NCBI GenBank assembly: GCA_000697665.1
Contig: KL197764.1
Span: 100,915-134,628 of the forward strand
Length of the DNA stretch: 33,714 nucleotides
Origin: Jaapia argillacea MUCL 33604
Taxonomy: Eukaryota; Basidiomycota; Agaricomycetes; Jaapiales; Jaapiaceae
Direction: 5' to 3'
The translations under genes and the position numbers were made by a program. Below the pieces are notes generated by a model that searched no databases, was not told the DNA's origin, and saw nothing but the letters and a program-made list of their open reading frames with translations. Below are positions 21,920-30,651 of the stretch, one piece after another. Position 1 is the stretch's first letter; every line of letters starts with the position of its first letter.

Positions 21920-24900
21920 TCACTCATACATCACAAGGTACAACGGTAGGATGGCGCGATGGTCAAACACCACCAGACTGTCATATTCGTTAGCGGGCCG
22001 ACCATGAGCACGAGGCTCACTTGGCCGAGATCCATTGCGCGGATTTGATCCACCAGTTTGTATGTTGTCGTCGCTGTTGGATCGGCGCCATTGAGAACTA
22101 GATGACGCTGTCTTGTCGTGCGAGAACGCGCAGTACTCGCTGTGATTGGATGCATTGAGTGAAGACTACTTGGAGAGCAGTGGGTTGCTCACCCATTTTG
22201 ACAACCCTTCATTGTATTATAAAATGAGCACGGCCCTTTCGGCGGTCTACTACCGTTAGCTGAATGAGTGCGAACGGGTCCCGGTAGTCCTTGGACGTGC
22301 GAGAACTTGCAGTCCTTGCTGTGAGAGCATTTGAGTGAAAAGTTACTTGGAGAACACGGGATTGCCCACCCATATTTACAACCCTTCGTTGTACCATAGT
22401 ATGAGCACGGCCCTTTCGGCGGTCTACCGCCGTTCGCTGAATAAGTCCGAACGGGTTCTGGTAGTTCCTGTCTGGGGCCATCGACTACCGGCATGGCACT
22501 TGTCGCATCCGTGGAGCCGCCTATTGCTTTGAAGGAGCCACCAATGGCCTTGAAGGAGCCACCAGTGGCCTCGACGGAGCCACCGACGGCCTTGTCGAAG
22601 CCATCATCCGCCTTGACGGAGCGCCTTTCAGCCTTGCTGGATCCACGATCGGCCTTCATCGGGCCACCTGGGATGTGTGGGGTGATAGTGTGATCAAACA
22701 ACGGAAGCCGTTCACCCTGCGAGCGTACTGTGGCGAGGGGTCGGGGTTTGGGTATATCAGGGAATGTGAGTTCTCCGACCTGGAAAATATATCAGATAAC
22801 CTTATTAATTTGATATGAGATCCGACACACAGAGTTGTACCCCTCAGGAATCTCCGTCAATCTTTCATCTCGTTCCACAGAATAAACATTTCCAGCAATC
22901 ACTTCGCATAGCAGCACAGGTTTCAGAGGACGAGAGGACGACTGCTGGAAGAGCCGATCAAAGGATCTTGACTGACGTCAATGCTGAGACAACCACCGAT
23001 GGTGTAGGCTTGCATACCTGGATGGGCTTGATGACATGGAGAAGCCCCAGTCATATCTGGAGTCAAAGGACTGAAGTGTGAATGGAATCGTCGGGTAAGT
23101 CCAAGAAGAGACAAACCTTCGCCACTTCAGCGCTTTACCACGGAGATACTCTAAAGACTTGATCGTACGGCAAATACCACAGGTTGGGAAAGTGCAGGTC
23201 ACGCTCTGCGATGACTGTCCGATTAAACATGGACATCGAGGGCCGTACCAACGTCGGTCCTGATTTCCGGGAACTTGCCACAGTTCGCATGAAGAATCCA
23301 TGCTTTCACTGGGGCAACTGTCTGTAAGTGTAATTCATAGGCACGCGGGGCGGTTTGCAGCTCACCGATAAGACTCATGGTTAGCCTGAGCTTCTGATGA
23401 AGAGATGACCCTGAAGACTCTGGTTACAACTGGAGCCTTGGAGTCAATTCCCCACGACTGGATAAAATACTGAGCCACTGGGAAGGTGAAGTCAATATCG
23501 GGGATATCAATGCCAAGAACTTGCTCCTGACCTCGCATAAACATGGGGTGAGTGATTGGTACATCCAGCACATTGGACGCAGAGGCAGCAGCGTCAAGCG
23601 CACATGAAGTGCCACAGAAAGGATCGTCCAGGCTATCCCACATCCGGCAGTTTATGCGACAGAACAAGCAAATGTTGGTGGCATACCTTTCAAAAGAGCA
23701 TTATGAGGGCAAAAAGGGCACGAGGAAACTGAACGACCCACATCGCATGGTGCGTGATACACACCTCGAATGCTTGAATACCATCGAATATCACGGGTTC
23801 TTCACAGCCGCGGATTCTGCACGTCTGATTCCATTTAAGGGCACATGCATCGCTGCAGAAGTCATGTTGAATGTTCCCATCAGAATGTTTCGGTTGATTG
23901 TAGCAGACCTGTGGTGACACGTTAGGCCAATTCGATCAAGTGCAATGAATAAGCTCACAACACATGAATTGGGCAAAGAAGCTTCAGTAGGATCGGGGGA
24001 GACAGATGAAAAAGCCGCCCTAGGCGACCTCCGCTGCTCCGTGAAATTTACCGTAGTCGGAAGAGTGGAAACCGGTCGAGTTGGAGGACTTGTTGGCAAA
24101 ACTACTTCGGTTTCTGGTAGAGGGCATGTAATTTTAGCCGTTGTGACAGTTCCTCGGCAAATATCCTCCATATCACGGAGGGCAGTCGCTGCGCTTGGCC
24201 TGTCTTCTGGGAGTTCCGACCAGCAATGCTCAATAAGGGACCACAAATCGTCGGGTAGTGTTCGCTCCAGACACTGAGCACTGGATGGACGGCTGGGCCT
24301 TTGTTTCCGATGGAGTTTCAATGCCAATTGGGCATCGCTACAACCCATAAATGGAGGGTGACGTGTGTAGATCTACCAAAGAGTCGTTGATCAGTCAAAT
24401 ACCCCACTGTCAGTTAAGACACTGAGATCACGAACCTCCAGATACACACATCCCAAGGCGTAGACATCACTTGCGAAGGTCCTTTCGAACGAGAGGTTGA
24501 ATCTATCAGGGAAATGGAGTTCGGGCGCCATCCATTGAGGGGAACCAGCATTGTTCGTACTGCGGGCACCCTTGGTCACATCAGCAATGCTCGCTAGCCC
24601 GAAGTCCGCAAGACGGACGTGACGTGTATCATCGATGAGAATGTTGTTCTATGGATGGGTTATCAACACGCTCCTCCAGATACAGAGGAACACGCACCCC
24701 GCGGAGGTCACCGTGTATCATCTTTGACTGATGAAGATAATTCAATCCCTCAGTAATCTCGAGCAGCTGCAACCGATACTATCAGTCTCCGAACTGATGT
24801 AGGGGTGAAAACCATACCAGTTGGTCGATGTCAACTTGCACTGGACCAGAACGTTTCAGAAACGTCAAGATATCACCATGTCGCATCCATGGAGATACTA

Positions 24901-25978
24901 TACAAGACAAGGGAGCGAAGGAGATGGCATCAATGCCTAGGAAGGGAAGGACGTAGCGATGCTCGAGGGATTTCCAGATCAGCGCTTCCTGGAAGACCTT
25001 CTATTTCCGGGTTCAGACCTGCGTTCGAGCCGACCACTGAGCAGAGACTCACTTTACATATGATCAGTTGATCGCTTTCCTTATCCTGCAGTGCTCTCGG
25101 GCGTTTAAGAGCAACTACTACCCCTCCAAGTTCACCTTGGTAGACATCCGCGAACGAACCTCCTAGGATAGAGACCTTACTCCATAGCTTCACGCCATCG
25201 ATGCATATGGAGGAAGGAAGCTTCTGGCAACGCAACGACAAACTGATAAGGAGTTTATGAACATCTCGGCAAAACTTTTCGGTGAAGTTGAAGAAGTGAT
25301 CAGAGGTGTCTACATCTCCTCTGGCTTGAGGTCGACCATTACCAATCCGGCGCCACCATCCCCAGTCATCGAGAACCTATGAAGGAGATCACTCAAGGAA
25401 AATGCTGGATGGAACGAGACGAACGGTTTGCGCCAATATCATGAATGAATCCGCCTCGTCATCTTCCAGAGAGACCACTTCCGCCTTGTGTTCTTCAGAA
25501 TCGATTACCTTTCCAAGTAGAGATACGATGTCTGCTTGATCTTTGGCGATAGCCTCTCTTTCCTGTGTCTCGTCGCGGCGCTCAACACCCTTCAAGACCT
25601 GAGAACACCTGAGAATGAGAAGAGTACCTCCGTTCTGCGACCCGCTTACATGATACAAAGAGTCACGGAACTTGCTGCACCGTACTAAACTCTGAACGAC
25701 GCCAATGTTGGACATTTGACCCAAGCAATCTCTCAAATCCGACCATTGTCTGCATCGAGGATAAGCGATGAAATCGGTGAGGACAGCTGCATCATACCTG
25801 CTGCTGGACAGATCGTGATCGGGCGGAGATGCCTTTTGGATAGCTCGGATCAGCAATGAGGAGAGGTACTTGGAAAAAGGTAAATCAGGATCGCCGAGAA
25901 CGAAGCAGCATCCAGAACTACCTTGTAGACTCGAGGCTCTGGCAAGTCGGAAGGCCAGGGTGAAGCGACAAAAGACAT
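21920..25978 (-). CDS. Kinase - Cys-rich zinc-knuckle - PARP-like ART fusion with two inserted CCCH zinc fingers
   Basis: The start at 25978 reads MSFVASPWPSDLPEPRVYK. An N-terminal helical region is followed by a TKL-type kinase domain: SILGGSFADVYQG, ATP lysine in VVVALKRPR, HGDLRGNNILIDD, LADFGLASI, SPQWMAPEL and the final ELPEDRPSAATALRDM. A Ser/Pro linker runs through a phase-0 intron, with no stop, into Cys/His-rich segments (VCYNQPKH, HDFCSDACALKWNQTCRIRGC, EVCITHHAM, CLFCRINCRMW, DPFCGTSCALDAA). Next comes a PARP-like ART domain (VTRVFRVISSS, NQDRRWYGPRCPC, CGICRTIKSLEYL, YDWGFSMSSSPS, KPVLLCEVIAGNVYSVERD, EIPEGYNSVGE). Its final strand (EYDSLVVFDHRAILPLYLVM) is reached only after an insert of roughly 220 residues with heptad repeats and two CCCH fingers. 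Kinase catalytic residues look intact; ART H-Y-E residues are replaced (Y, S, S). Exon joins were inferred by hand; a split into two genes is possible but needs no stop codon that I can find. Stop at 21920, or 21931 if a 43-nt intron is removed. Confidence 0.75.
22117..22472 (-). repeat. Tandem duplication of a CCCH zinc-finger exon-intron unit (about 178 nt x 2)
   Basis: Two adjacent copies (22117-22295 and 22296-22472) each encode a leader (PVRTYSANGGRPPKGPC / PVRTHSANGSRPPKGPC), a CCCH finger and an intron at the same place (22369-22319 and 22192-22140 on the minus strand, 51 and 53 nt). After splicing the fingers read CSYYGTTKGCKYGKDCKFSH and CSFYNTMKGCQNGEYCAFSH, both C-x8-C-x5-C-x3-H. 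The introns also resemble each other, pointing to a duplication at DNA level that included the intron. Confidence 0.85.
22498..22644 (-). repeat. Seven 21-nt repeats encoding heptapeptides of GSFKAIG type
   Basis: Inside the kinase-PARP gene, seven consecutive 7-residue units can be read: GSSKAER, RSVKADD, GFDKAVG, GSVEATG, GSFKAIG, GSFKAIG, GSTDATS. Units five and six are identical in protein. This is a low-complexity linker just before the CCCH fingers. Confidence 0.8.
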
Positions 25979-27033
25979 GGTAGCCAGGTGGTCTCGATGG
26001 ATGTGGGAAGAAGGGATTGTGTTCACAACTCAGGTGAAAACAGAGATTTCAACGTGCCACAAGGTCCACGAAGACAATGCGCTGCGTATGATGGCTGTAC
26101 CCATGCAGAGCAACGAAACCTTAATACAGTTTTCCTGAGCGTCTGAATTCGGTGCTGTGGCTTAATGCTTTAGTTGACCTTTCAATCGTGTTCAGTCCGG
26201 GTAAAGGATCGGACGAAGCAGAATGCGCTTACCACGAATTCACAAACTTCTGGTACCCATCTCGTCTTGGTGAATCAGGATCAAGCACGGGAGAGACACC
26301 AACCCGAACATACTTACCCTGGTACATAAATCATGCCGAGCATCATTTCACAGCCCAACGAGGCGTAGAATTCAGCGAAATTCGGAGAGATTTGACGTGG
26401 CGGCGGCTGTCCAACTACGAGCTTGGTATCGATCGAGTCCATGGTTTCAGGACATCGTACAGGTTAATTGAACTCTGAAGGGGCAGGCGCCGAGGGATAA
26501 CGCCCAAGGCCGCACCCAGTCGAAACCACAAAGAAGGATCGCCACGGATCAAGTTCAGTTGCGGAGGCGCATCGCAAGCAGCGTTCTGATGGGGTTGGTG
26601 ACATACACTTGTCGACATCAGAACAACTAAACAAAGCCTCACGATTCTTGACACATACACGCACCCGGCTACCCAAAGCACCATTACTTATGGGTATACA
26701 ATGTACAGGGAGGACACTCTGCTTGCCACCCAGCATACTTAGTCGCGACACGAGGGTGCGAGCAAAAATCTCAAGGGTTTTCTGCTAACGAGGTGATCGA
26801 CAACATACACATCTCGACATTGCGACAAATCGCGAATTCGCACGGTCATTGCCACGTCGTCGCATGGTGGAAGTGGAGAGACGTGAAACTCTGAGGCAAG
26901 ACAGCAGCAAGGACTTTGATCACCACAAGGCCCAGTTGGATTGATGCCACACAACAGGTAGCATGCGAGAAGTTGCCGCAACCAAGTAGGTCCAATGCAG
27001 TTGGGTAGACAACGAATAGATACACGCCGGGGT
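25979..27033. other. Region between kinase-PARP gene and OST4, no firm gene
   Basis: About 1 kb. On the minus strand an open frame from 27065 to 26739 could form a second exon to the small ORF after OST4, but it has no recognisable motif. A plus-strand frame at 26152-26478 also lacks any recognisable feature. The part next to 25978 should contain the kinase-PARP promoter. Confidence 0.4.
26553..26587 (+). repeat. Possible short dispersed repeat, copy 2
   Basis: Contains GTTCAGTTGCGGAGGCG and ATCGCAAGCAGCGTT, close to the copy at 21280. The lengths differ by a few bases in the centre. See the finding on the pair. Confidence 0.35.
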
Positions 27034-27089
27034 CTACAAAGAGAATAGCAATCAGTCCTCCACATATCACCGAGTACCTCACAAAGGAC

Positions 27090-27170
27090 TCACCTCCAAC
27101 CACCTTCAATCCCAGCTCCAAAAGTCCAAAGCACGAACACACCTCCGAGTGCCCATCCAAACCACATCAT
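27090..27170 (-). CDS. Small hydrophobic ORF directly after OST4 (uncertain)
   Basis: Only 4 nt after the OST4 stop codon, ATG-ATG opens a frame reading MMWFGWALGGVFVLWTFGAG and continuing to TGA at 27092-27090 (26 aa), mostly hydrophobic like a single membrane span. A GTGAGT donor overlaps its end (intron 27093-27034, with a good pyrimidine tract and TAG acceptor). Splicing would extend the frame to 26739, but the added part is not hydrophobic and has no known motif. It may simply be the OST4 3' untranslated region with an intron. I do not recognise a family. Confidence 0.3.
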   Translation of the reverse strand: MMWFGWALGGVFVLWTFGAGIEGGWR

Positions 27171-27174
27171 CGTC

Positions 27175-27303
27175 TCACTTCGGAGTCACCCCATCCTTCT
27201 TGACATACTGTGCATTGACAGCCACGAAATGGTACACAACGACTGTGAGCATAGCCATAGCTCCAAGACCGTTGGCGAGGGAGTAAAGAGTGTCGTGGGT
27301 CAT
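27175..27303 (-). CDS. OST4: OST4, mini-subunit of the oligosaccharyltransferase complex
   Basis: A single-exon ORF of 42 aa: MTHDTLYSLANGLGAMAMLT followed by VVVYHFVAVNAQ and a short Lys-containing tail. Length, the N-terminal DxxLYSLAN segment, the one membrane span and the YHFVAVN motif match fungal and animal OST4 proteins (36-43 aa). Ost4 sits in the ER membrane and helps Ost3/6 join Stt3 during N-glycosylation. The start is the only in-frame ATG before the span. Upstream, a GTGAGT donor at 27412 with an acceptor near 27313 suggests a 5'-leader intron, unproven. It is divergent from QCR8, 345 bp away. Confidence 0.9.
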   Translation of the reverse strand: MTHDTLYSLANGLGAMAMLTVVVYHFVAVNAQYVKKDGVTPK

Positions 27304-27648
27304 CTTCTTGGTACTTAGTTCCTTCTCTATTCATTCCCAATATCCACACACGCCGAGAAACCCCAAAGTCAGTGTCGTAGAAGCAAAAGTTGTGAGCAGA
27401 AAGGAAACTCACAAGGAACGTCTCGAATATCCAGTCAACGGTGAGTGCAACTTGAAGTCATCATTCCTACTGGCTTCAGCCACAACGCCACGCCACTATT
27501 TGGCTTCTTATTTGCATACTTTCACACGAACGGGAGGACCCCGGAACGCCTCGGAAACTCCAGCCATTCGTCCGTCGAACCTCTGCAAACCCATTCCACT
27601 CAAAGTCTCTCCTTCCTTAGACCTTCCAACCACCATCCATCATAAAAG
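27304..27648. promoter_or_regulatory. Divergent promoter region OST4 / QCR8
   Basis: The start codons of OST4 (minus) and QCR8 (plus) face away across 345 bp, which must carry both promoters. The side next to QCR8 is pyrimidine-rich (27580-27635), as is common just upstream of highly expressed fungal genes. No specific factor site was identified. Confidence 0.5.
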
Positions 27649-28417
27649 ATGAGGCCCACCCAAGCGCGCTTCAGCGAAATGCCCGGGCGTAAGTAACTTT
27701 CCAAAAGCGCACCGTGTAGTGGACGAAACTAACGCTCCCGAATTTTCGTTCAATGTGTGTGTTTGGATAATAGCTGTGAAGGCCTACGTGAGTGTACTTT
27801 TACTCTCTGATGATGAGGTTTAACTGACGTCTATCTGATTTTTGGTTTTGCTTTGACGCGTTAGAACAAATGGTGGGGTGACAAGTCGCAGGGTGTGCAG
27901 CTGATGAAGGGTGTTACACAATACTGTACGTCCTTCCTCTTACCAAGATTGTCCCCACCACTCCACCCCTCCCTTTCCCTCCTCCCGCCCTGCACCCCCG
28001 CGTCCTTCACACACCGTACCACCGGACCTCCTAATCCCCTTCTCAAACAGCCTGGTCCCCCTTCAACCAACGCGCAGCCAAAGGCGCACTTCAAGGCTAT
28101 CTGTTCAACGGTTTCCGACGTCTCTCAGGCGAAGTCGGTTACTGGATCGTTCCTTTCGCTCTGGGTGCGTTTTCTTCTTTCATCCGTAACCGTCATTGTG
28201 ACTGATTTTGGAATTCGTTTTTTATCCTGCTGTTCGTTTACCTGTGTCCCCTTTCCATCGTTTGAACTTACCCATCTCACCTCCAACCGTCCATACACAC
28301 CCTCAATCATCGGTACACTCCACTCCAATAGGTTATGGGATCTACACATGGGCGAAACGAACCTCCGAGTTCATGGATAGCAAAGCTGGTCATTTGGCTG
28401 GACATGCAGGACATTAA
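27649..28417 (+). CDS. QCR8: QCR8, subunit 8 of mitochondrial cytochrome bc1 complex (complex III)
   Basis: Five exons: 27649-27688, 27774-27787 (only 14 nt), 27865-27925, 28051-28164, 28332-28417, giving 104 aa in frame. The protein starts MRPTQARFSEMPGPVKAYNK and continues with WWGDKSQGVQLMKGVTQYSW, FNGFRRLSGEVGYWIVPFAL, GYGIYTWAKRTSEFMDSKAG and a His/Gly-rich end. The KGVTQYSWSPF segment, the FNxFRRL motif, one membrane span (YWIVPFALGYGIYTWA) and the SKAGH end match UcrQ/QCR8. The subunit lies in the inner mitochondrial membrane, binds cytochrome b and is needed for complex III assembly. Introns are numerous for so short a gene. Confidence 0.95.
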
Positions 28418-29560
28418 GTGGTGTCCCGGTTTGTCTGAGGAGGGGTTCCCTTTGCGTCTCGGACCACAGGAGGTTCTCGTCATTTGAATCCTTGGAACAG
28501 AAGTTCATTCGTATCTCGGGATTGGAGAGGTCTGTTCGCAGTTTGGAGTTGGGGAGGTACATAGGAATGGAGGAATAGAAATCGAATCAAATACATCTGG
28601 TTTGATCGGATTGAGTGTGTTCTCCGCTTGGTCTGTTTGGAGATCTCGAAGTGAACCTGTATCTCCCAGACCTCCATGGTCGGGAAGGAATACTCTGTGG
28701 TCTTGCTCGAGGAATAAGATTCTAGTCGGAGGGACAGAATATTGATGTCGAAGATAACGAGGACGGTTGTGGACCAATCGTTCACGGAGTTCAAAGTTCC
28801 AGTCACTTCTTTTCTTCAACTTCTTCGAATCCATTGCTCATTTCGACATCGGCTTTACCTCTCCTTGCCTACCTGCCTAAACTGCTCAACCCTCAACGGG
28901 CAGTTATGAAACCACTATAAGTCTATACGTACATCCTAGGTCTGTTATCTCCACCGCGGGCGCTTGATCCCACCAAACTCTTCCGACGTTCGCTCAAGAT
29001 GGGATCACCAATGCTCTGTTGGACGTGCCTACAGTATCCCAGGCTGTCGCGTTCGACGCCGTCTAAACTTCCACTGGTACTGCTTCCCTCCGGTCGCCTG
29101 CGAAGGAGAGAAGGCAGGGTCGTCCAATCTGTCAGACAAGCTCCTTCCAGAGCACATTGCATGGATCAGTAACCTTTCACGTCTTCCGATGCAAATCTCA
29201 GCGTCGCCGTTGATAGTGCCTGCCGATTTCGATATCCCCACATACTGCCTCTCTGTTCTCAGTCCTTCTCATTCGGTCTTTTCCTTGCAAAGGACTCCGA
29301 CGCCCAACCAAATCCCCTGGCTGCCGAACCATGCCAGAATCGAGCGCCCAATATATCAAACGGCCGTTCTTGCGAACTGGTGCTCTGAGTCCCTGGCAAC
29401 GGATACAGCTGGGAGTCAACGTAGTTGCCGTTGAACACTGCATTTACTCGTCTCTCACTTTTCACAGCCTTTTGCCTCTACTAGTACTTCCCTGCATCTC
29501 GTCGCGTCCTGATTCCTTGCTCCCCCTAACCGTCCGTTAACTGCCTTTCTCAATACAATA
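28418..29560. other. Region downstream of QCR8 without a firm gene
   Basis: Several open frames of 70-156 codons occur on both strands (plus 28964-29434; minus 29198-29443, 28505-28834), none with a known motif. The last ~100 bp before 29561 are C/T-rich and look like the leader of the surface-protein gene. Confidence 0.4.
28505..28834 (-). CDS. Hypothetical ORF, 109 codons (low support)
   Basis: An uninterrupted ATG-started frame begins MDSKKLKKRSDWNFELRERL and ends at a stop at 28505. It is hydrophilic, with a basic N-terminus. No domain, signal peptide or membrane span is seen, and an overlapping frame of equal length (28480-28806) exists. It could be an exon of an unrecognised gene or chance. 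Confidence 0.2.
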   Translation of the reverse strand: MDSKKLKKRSDWNFELRERLVHNRPRYLRHQYSVPPTRILFLEQDHRVFLPDHGGLGDTGSLRDLQTDQAENTLNPIKPDVFDSISIPPFLCTSPTPNCEQTSPIPRYE

Positions 29561-30651
29561 ATGGCGAACTTTGGCTACTCAAGTCGACCCTTGCTTGTAA
29601 TTGGAATGTTGCTCTATCGTGCTCTGCTCTGCTCGACACAATCGGGGAATACCTTTTCGTTCCCGTTCGATCAACTCGCACCAGTAAGTCGAGATTCTTT
29701 TGGTTTGATCTTGAACAGCTGCTCATCCATTGCAGAATTCGGAGTTGCTATCGTGTTTGCCATATCATCTAAGTGTTGGTTATTCCCGCTACCCTCCTAT
29801 ATATTATCTTTATGCATATGAGTTGGGCGGAGTCACCAGTGTCTCAACACTGAATGCATCCAACAACTATATGTGGACAGTTTCCCATCGCCCCGGTTAG
29901 TCCTGCTTTCAACGCGTCCTGCTTGCTTCACCTTGATCACTAATGCGTGGATTTAGGAACACAGTTGATGTTATCTGTCACAGACGCTAACGGAAATTCT
30001 GGCGGAGTCTCGGGCACCGTATACGGTGTTATACGTGAGTTTCGCTCTTGCCGTCTTATCGAGTCCTTTTGTTCACTCTATAGAGTTGATCAGCTGGAGC
30101 TACCGATTGTCTACCACCACCCGCTAACCAATCGTTCTTTATGATATCCAACGTGACGGGAAACTTGGAACCTTGTCAGCCTTTGGGGCTCGCCATAGAG
30201 GGTGGTTCACCACCGTATTCTTTGTCGTTTGTCTCACTCAACGCGACCGCACCTGTCATTGTGACGTTGCCCTCTGTCGATAATGCGTTGACGTATATCA
30301 ACGCAGCTCCTCCCGGCATTGCGATGTCAGGTCAGTTTCGTTTAAACTCTTCTTCGATCATATTATCGATGAACTCGATCTGCCCGGCTTATCGCTGCAG
30401 TTCATGACTCGTGAGTATTTTCCCTTGCAAGGGTGAAGTCCTGACTGAGTGTAGACCATACTAGGACTGGAACATGGGGTATCGGAACCTCACTGATCTA
30501 TACTGTTGGTCCTCTGAACTCGAGTTGCAACGGAACATCGTTAATTCCGAGTCAAACATCAGATTTGCCTCCATTCCCACCTCAGCAGTCACTCGTACCG
30601 TCCTTGGTCGACCCCCCCTCTGGCTCTTATTCGTCTTACCAGTTGGGGTAG
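29561..30651 (+). CDS. Secreted/surface beta-sandwich-like protein, paralog A (lacks membrane anchor)
   Basis: Six exons: 29561-29683, 29736-29895, 29957-30034, 30094-30330, 30401-30410 (10 nt), 30465-30651, giving 264 aa. An N-terminal signal peptide (LLVIGMLLYRALLCS) is followed by two related extracellular modules: PPIYYLYAYELGGVTSVST with LMLSVTDANGNSGG, and CQPLGLAIEGGSPPYSLSF with VHDSTGTWGIGTSL. A Ser/Pro-rich stalk ends at TAG 30649-30651. This GG-x-PPY-x-L plus D-x-x-G pattern is widespread in unnamed Agaricomycete surface proteins. Exons 3 and 4 have exactly the same lengths (78 and 237 nt) as in the paralog at 32195. After the stop the same frame reads NRVFIIGAIVCVAAGLFL, a membrane-span-like stretch, then a second TAG. 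It is thus either a secreted form or a decaying copy. Confidence 0.7.

Noticed and set aside
23791-24348. Kinase gene ending at the stop near 23791
   Set aside because: Reading through gives a non-conserved tail; a GTGAGC...CACAG intron in phase 0 at about 23956-23908 instead joins the frame to a typical Cys-rich PARP-associated segment.
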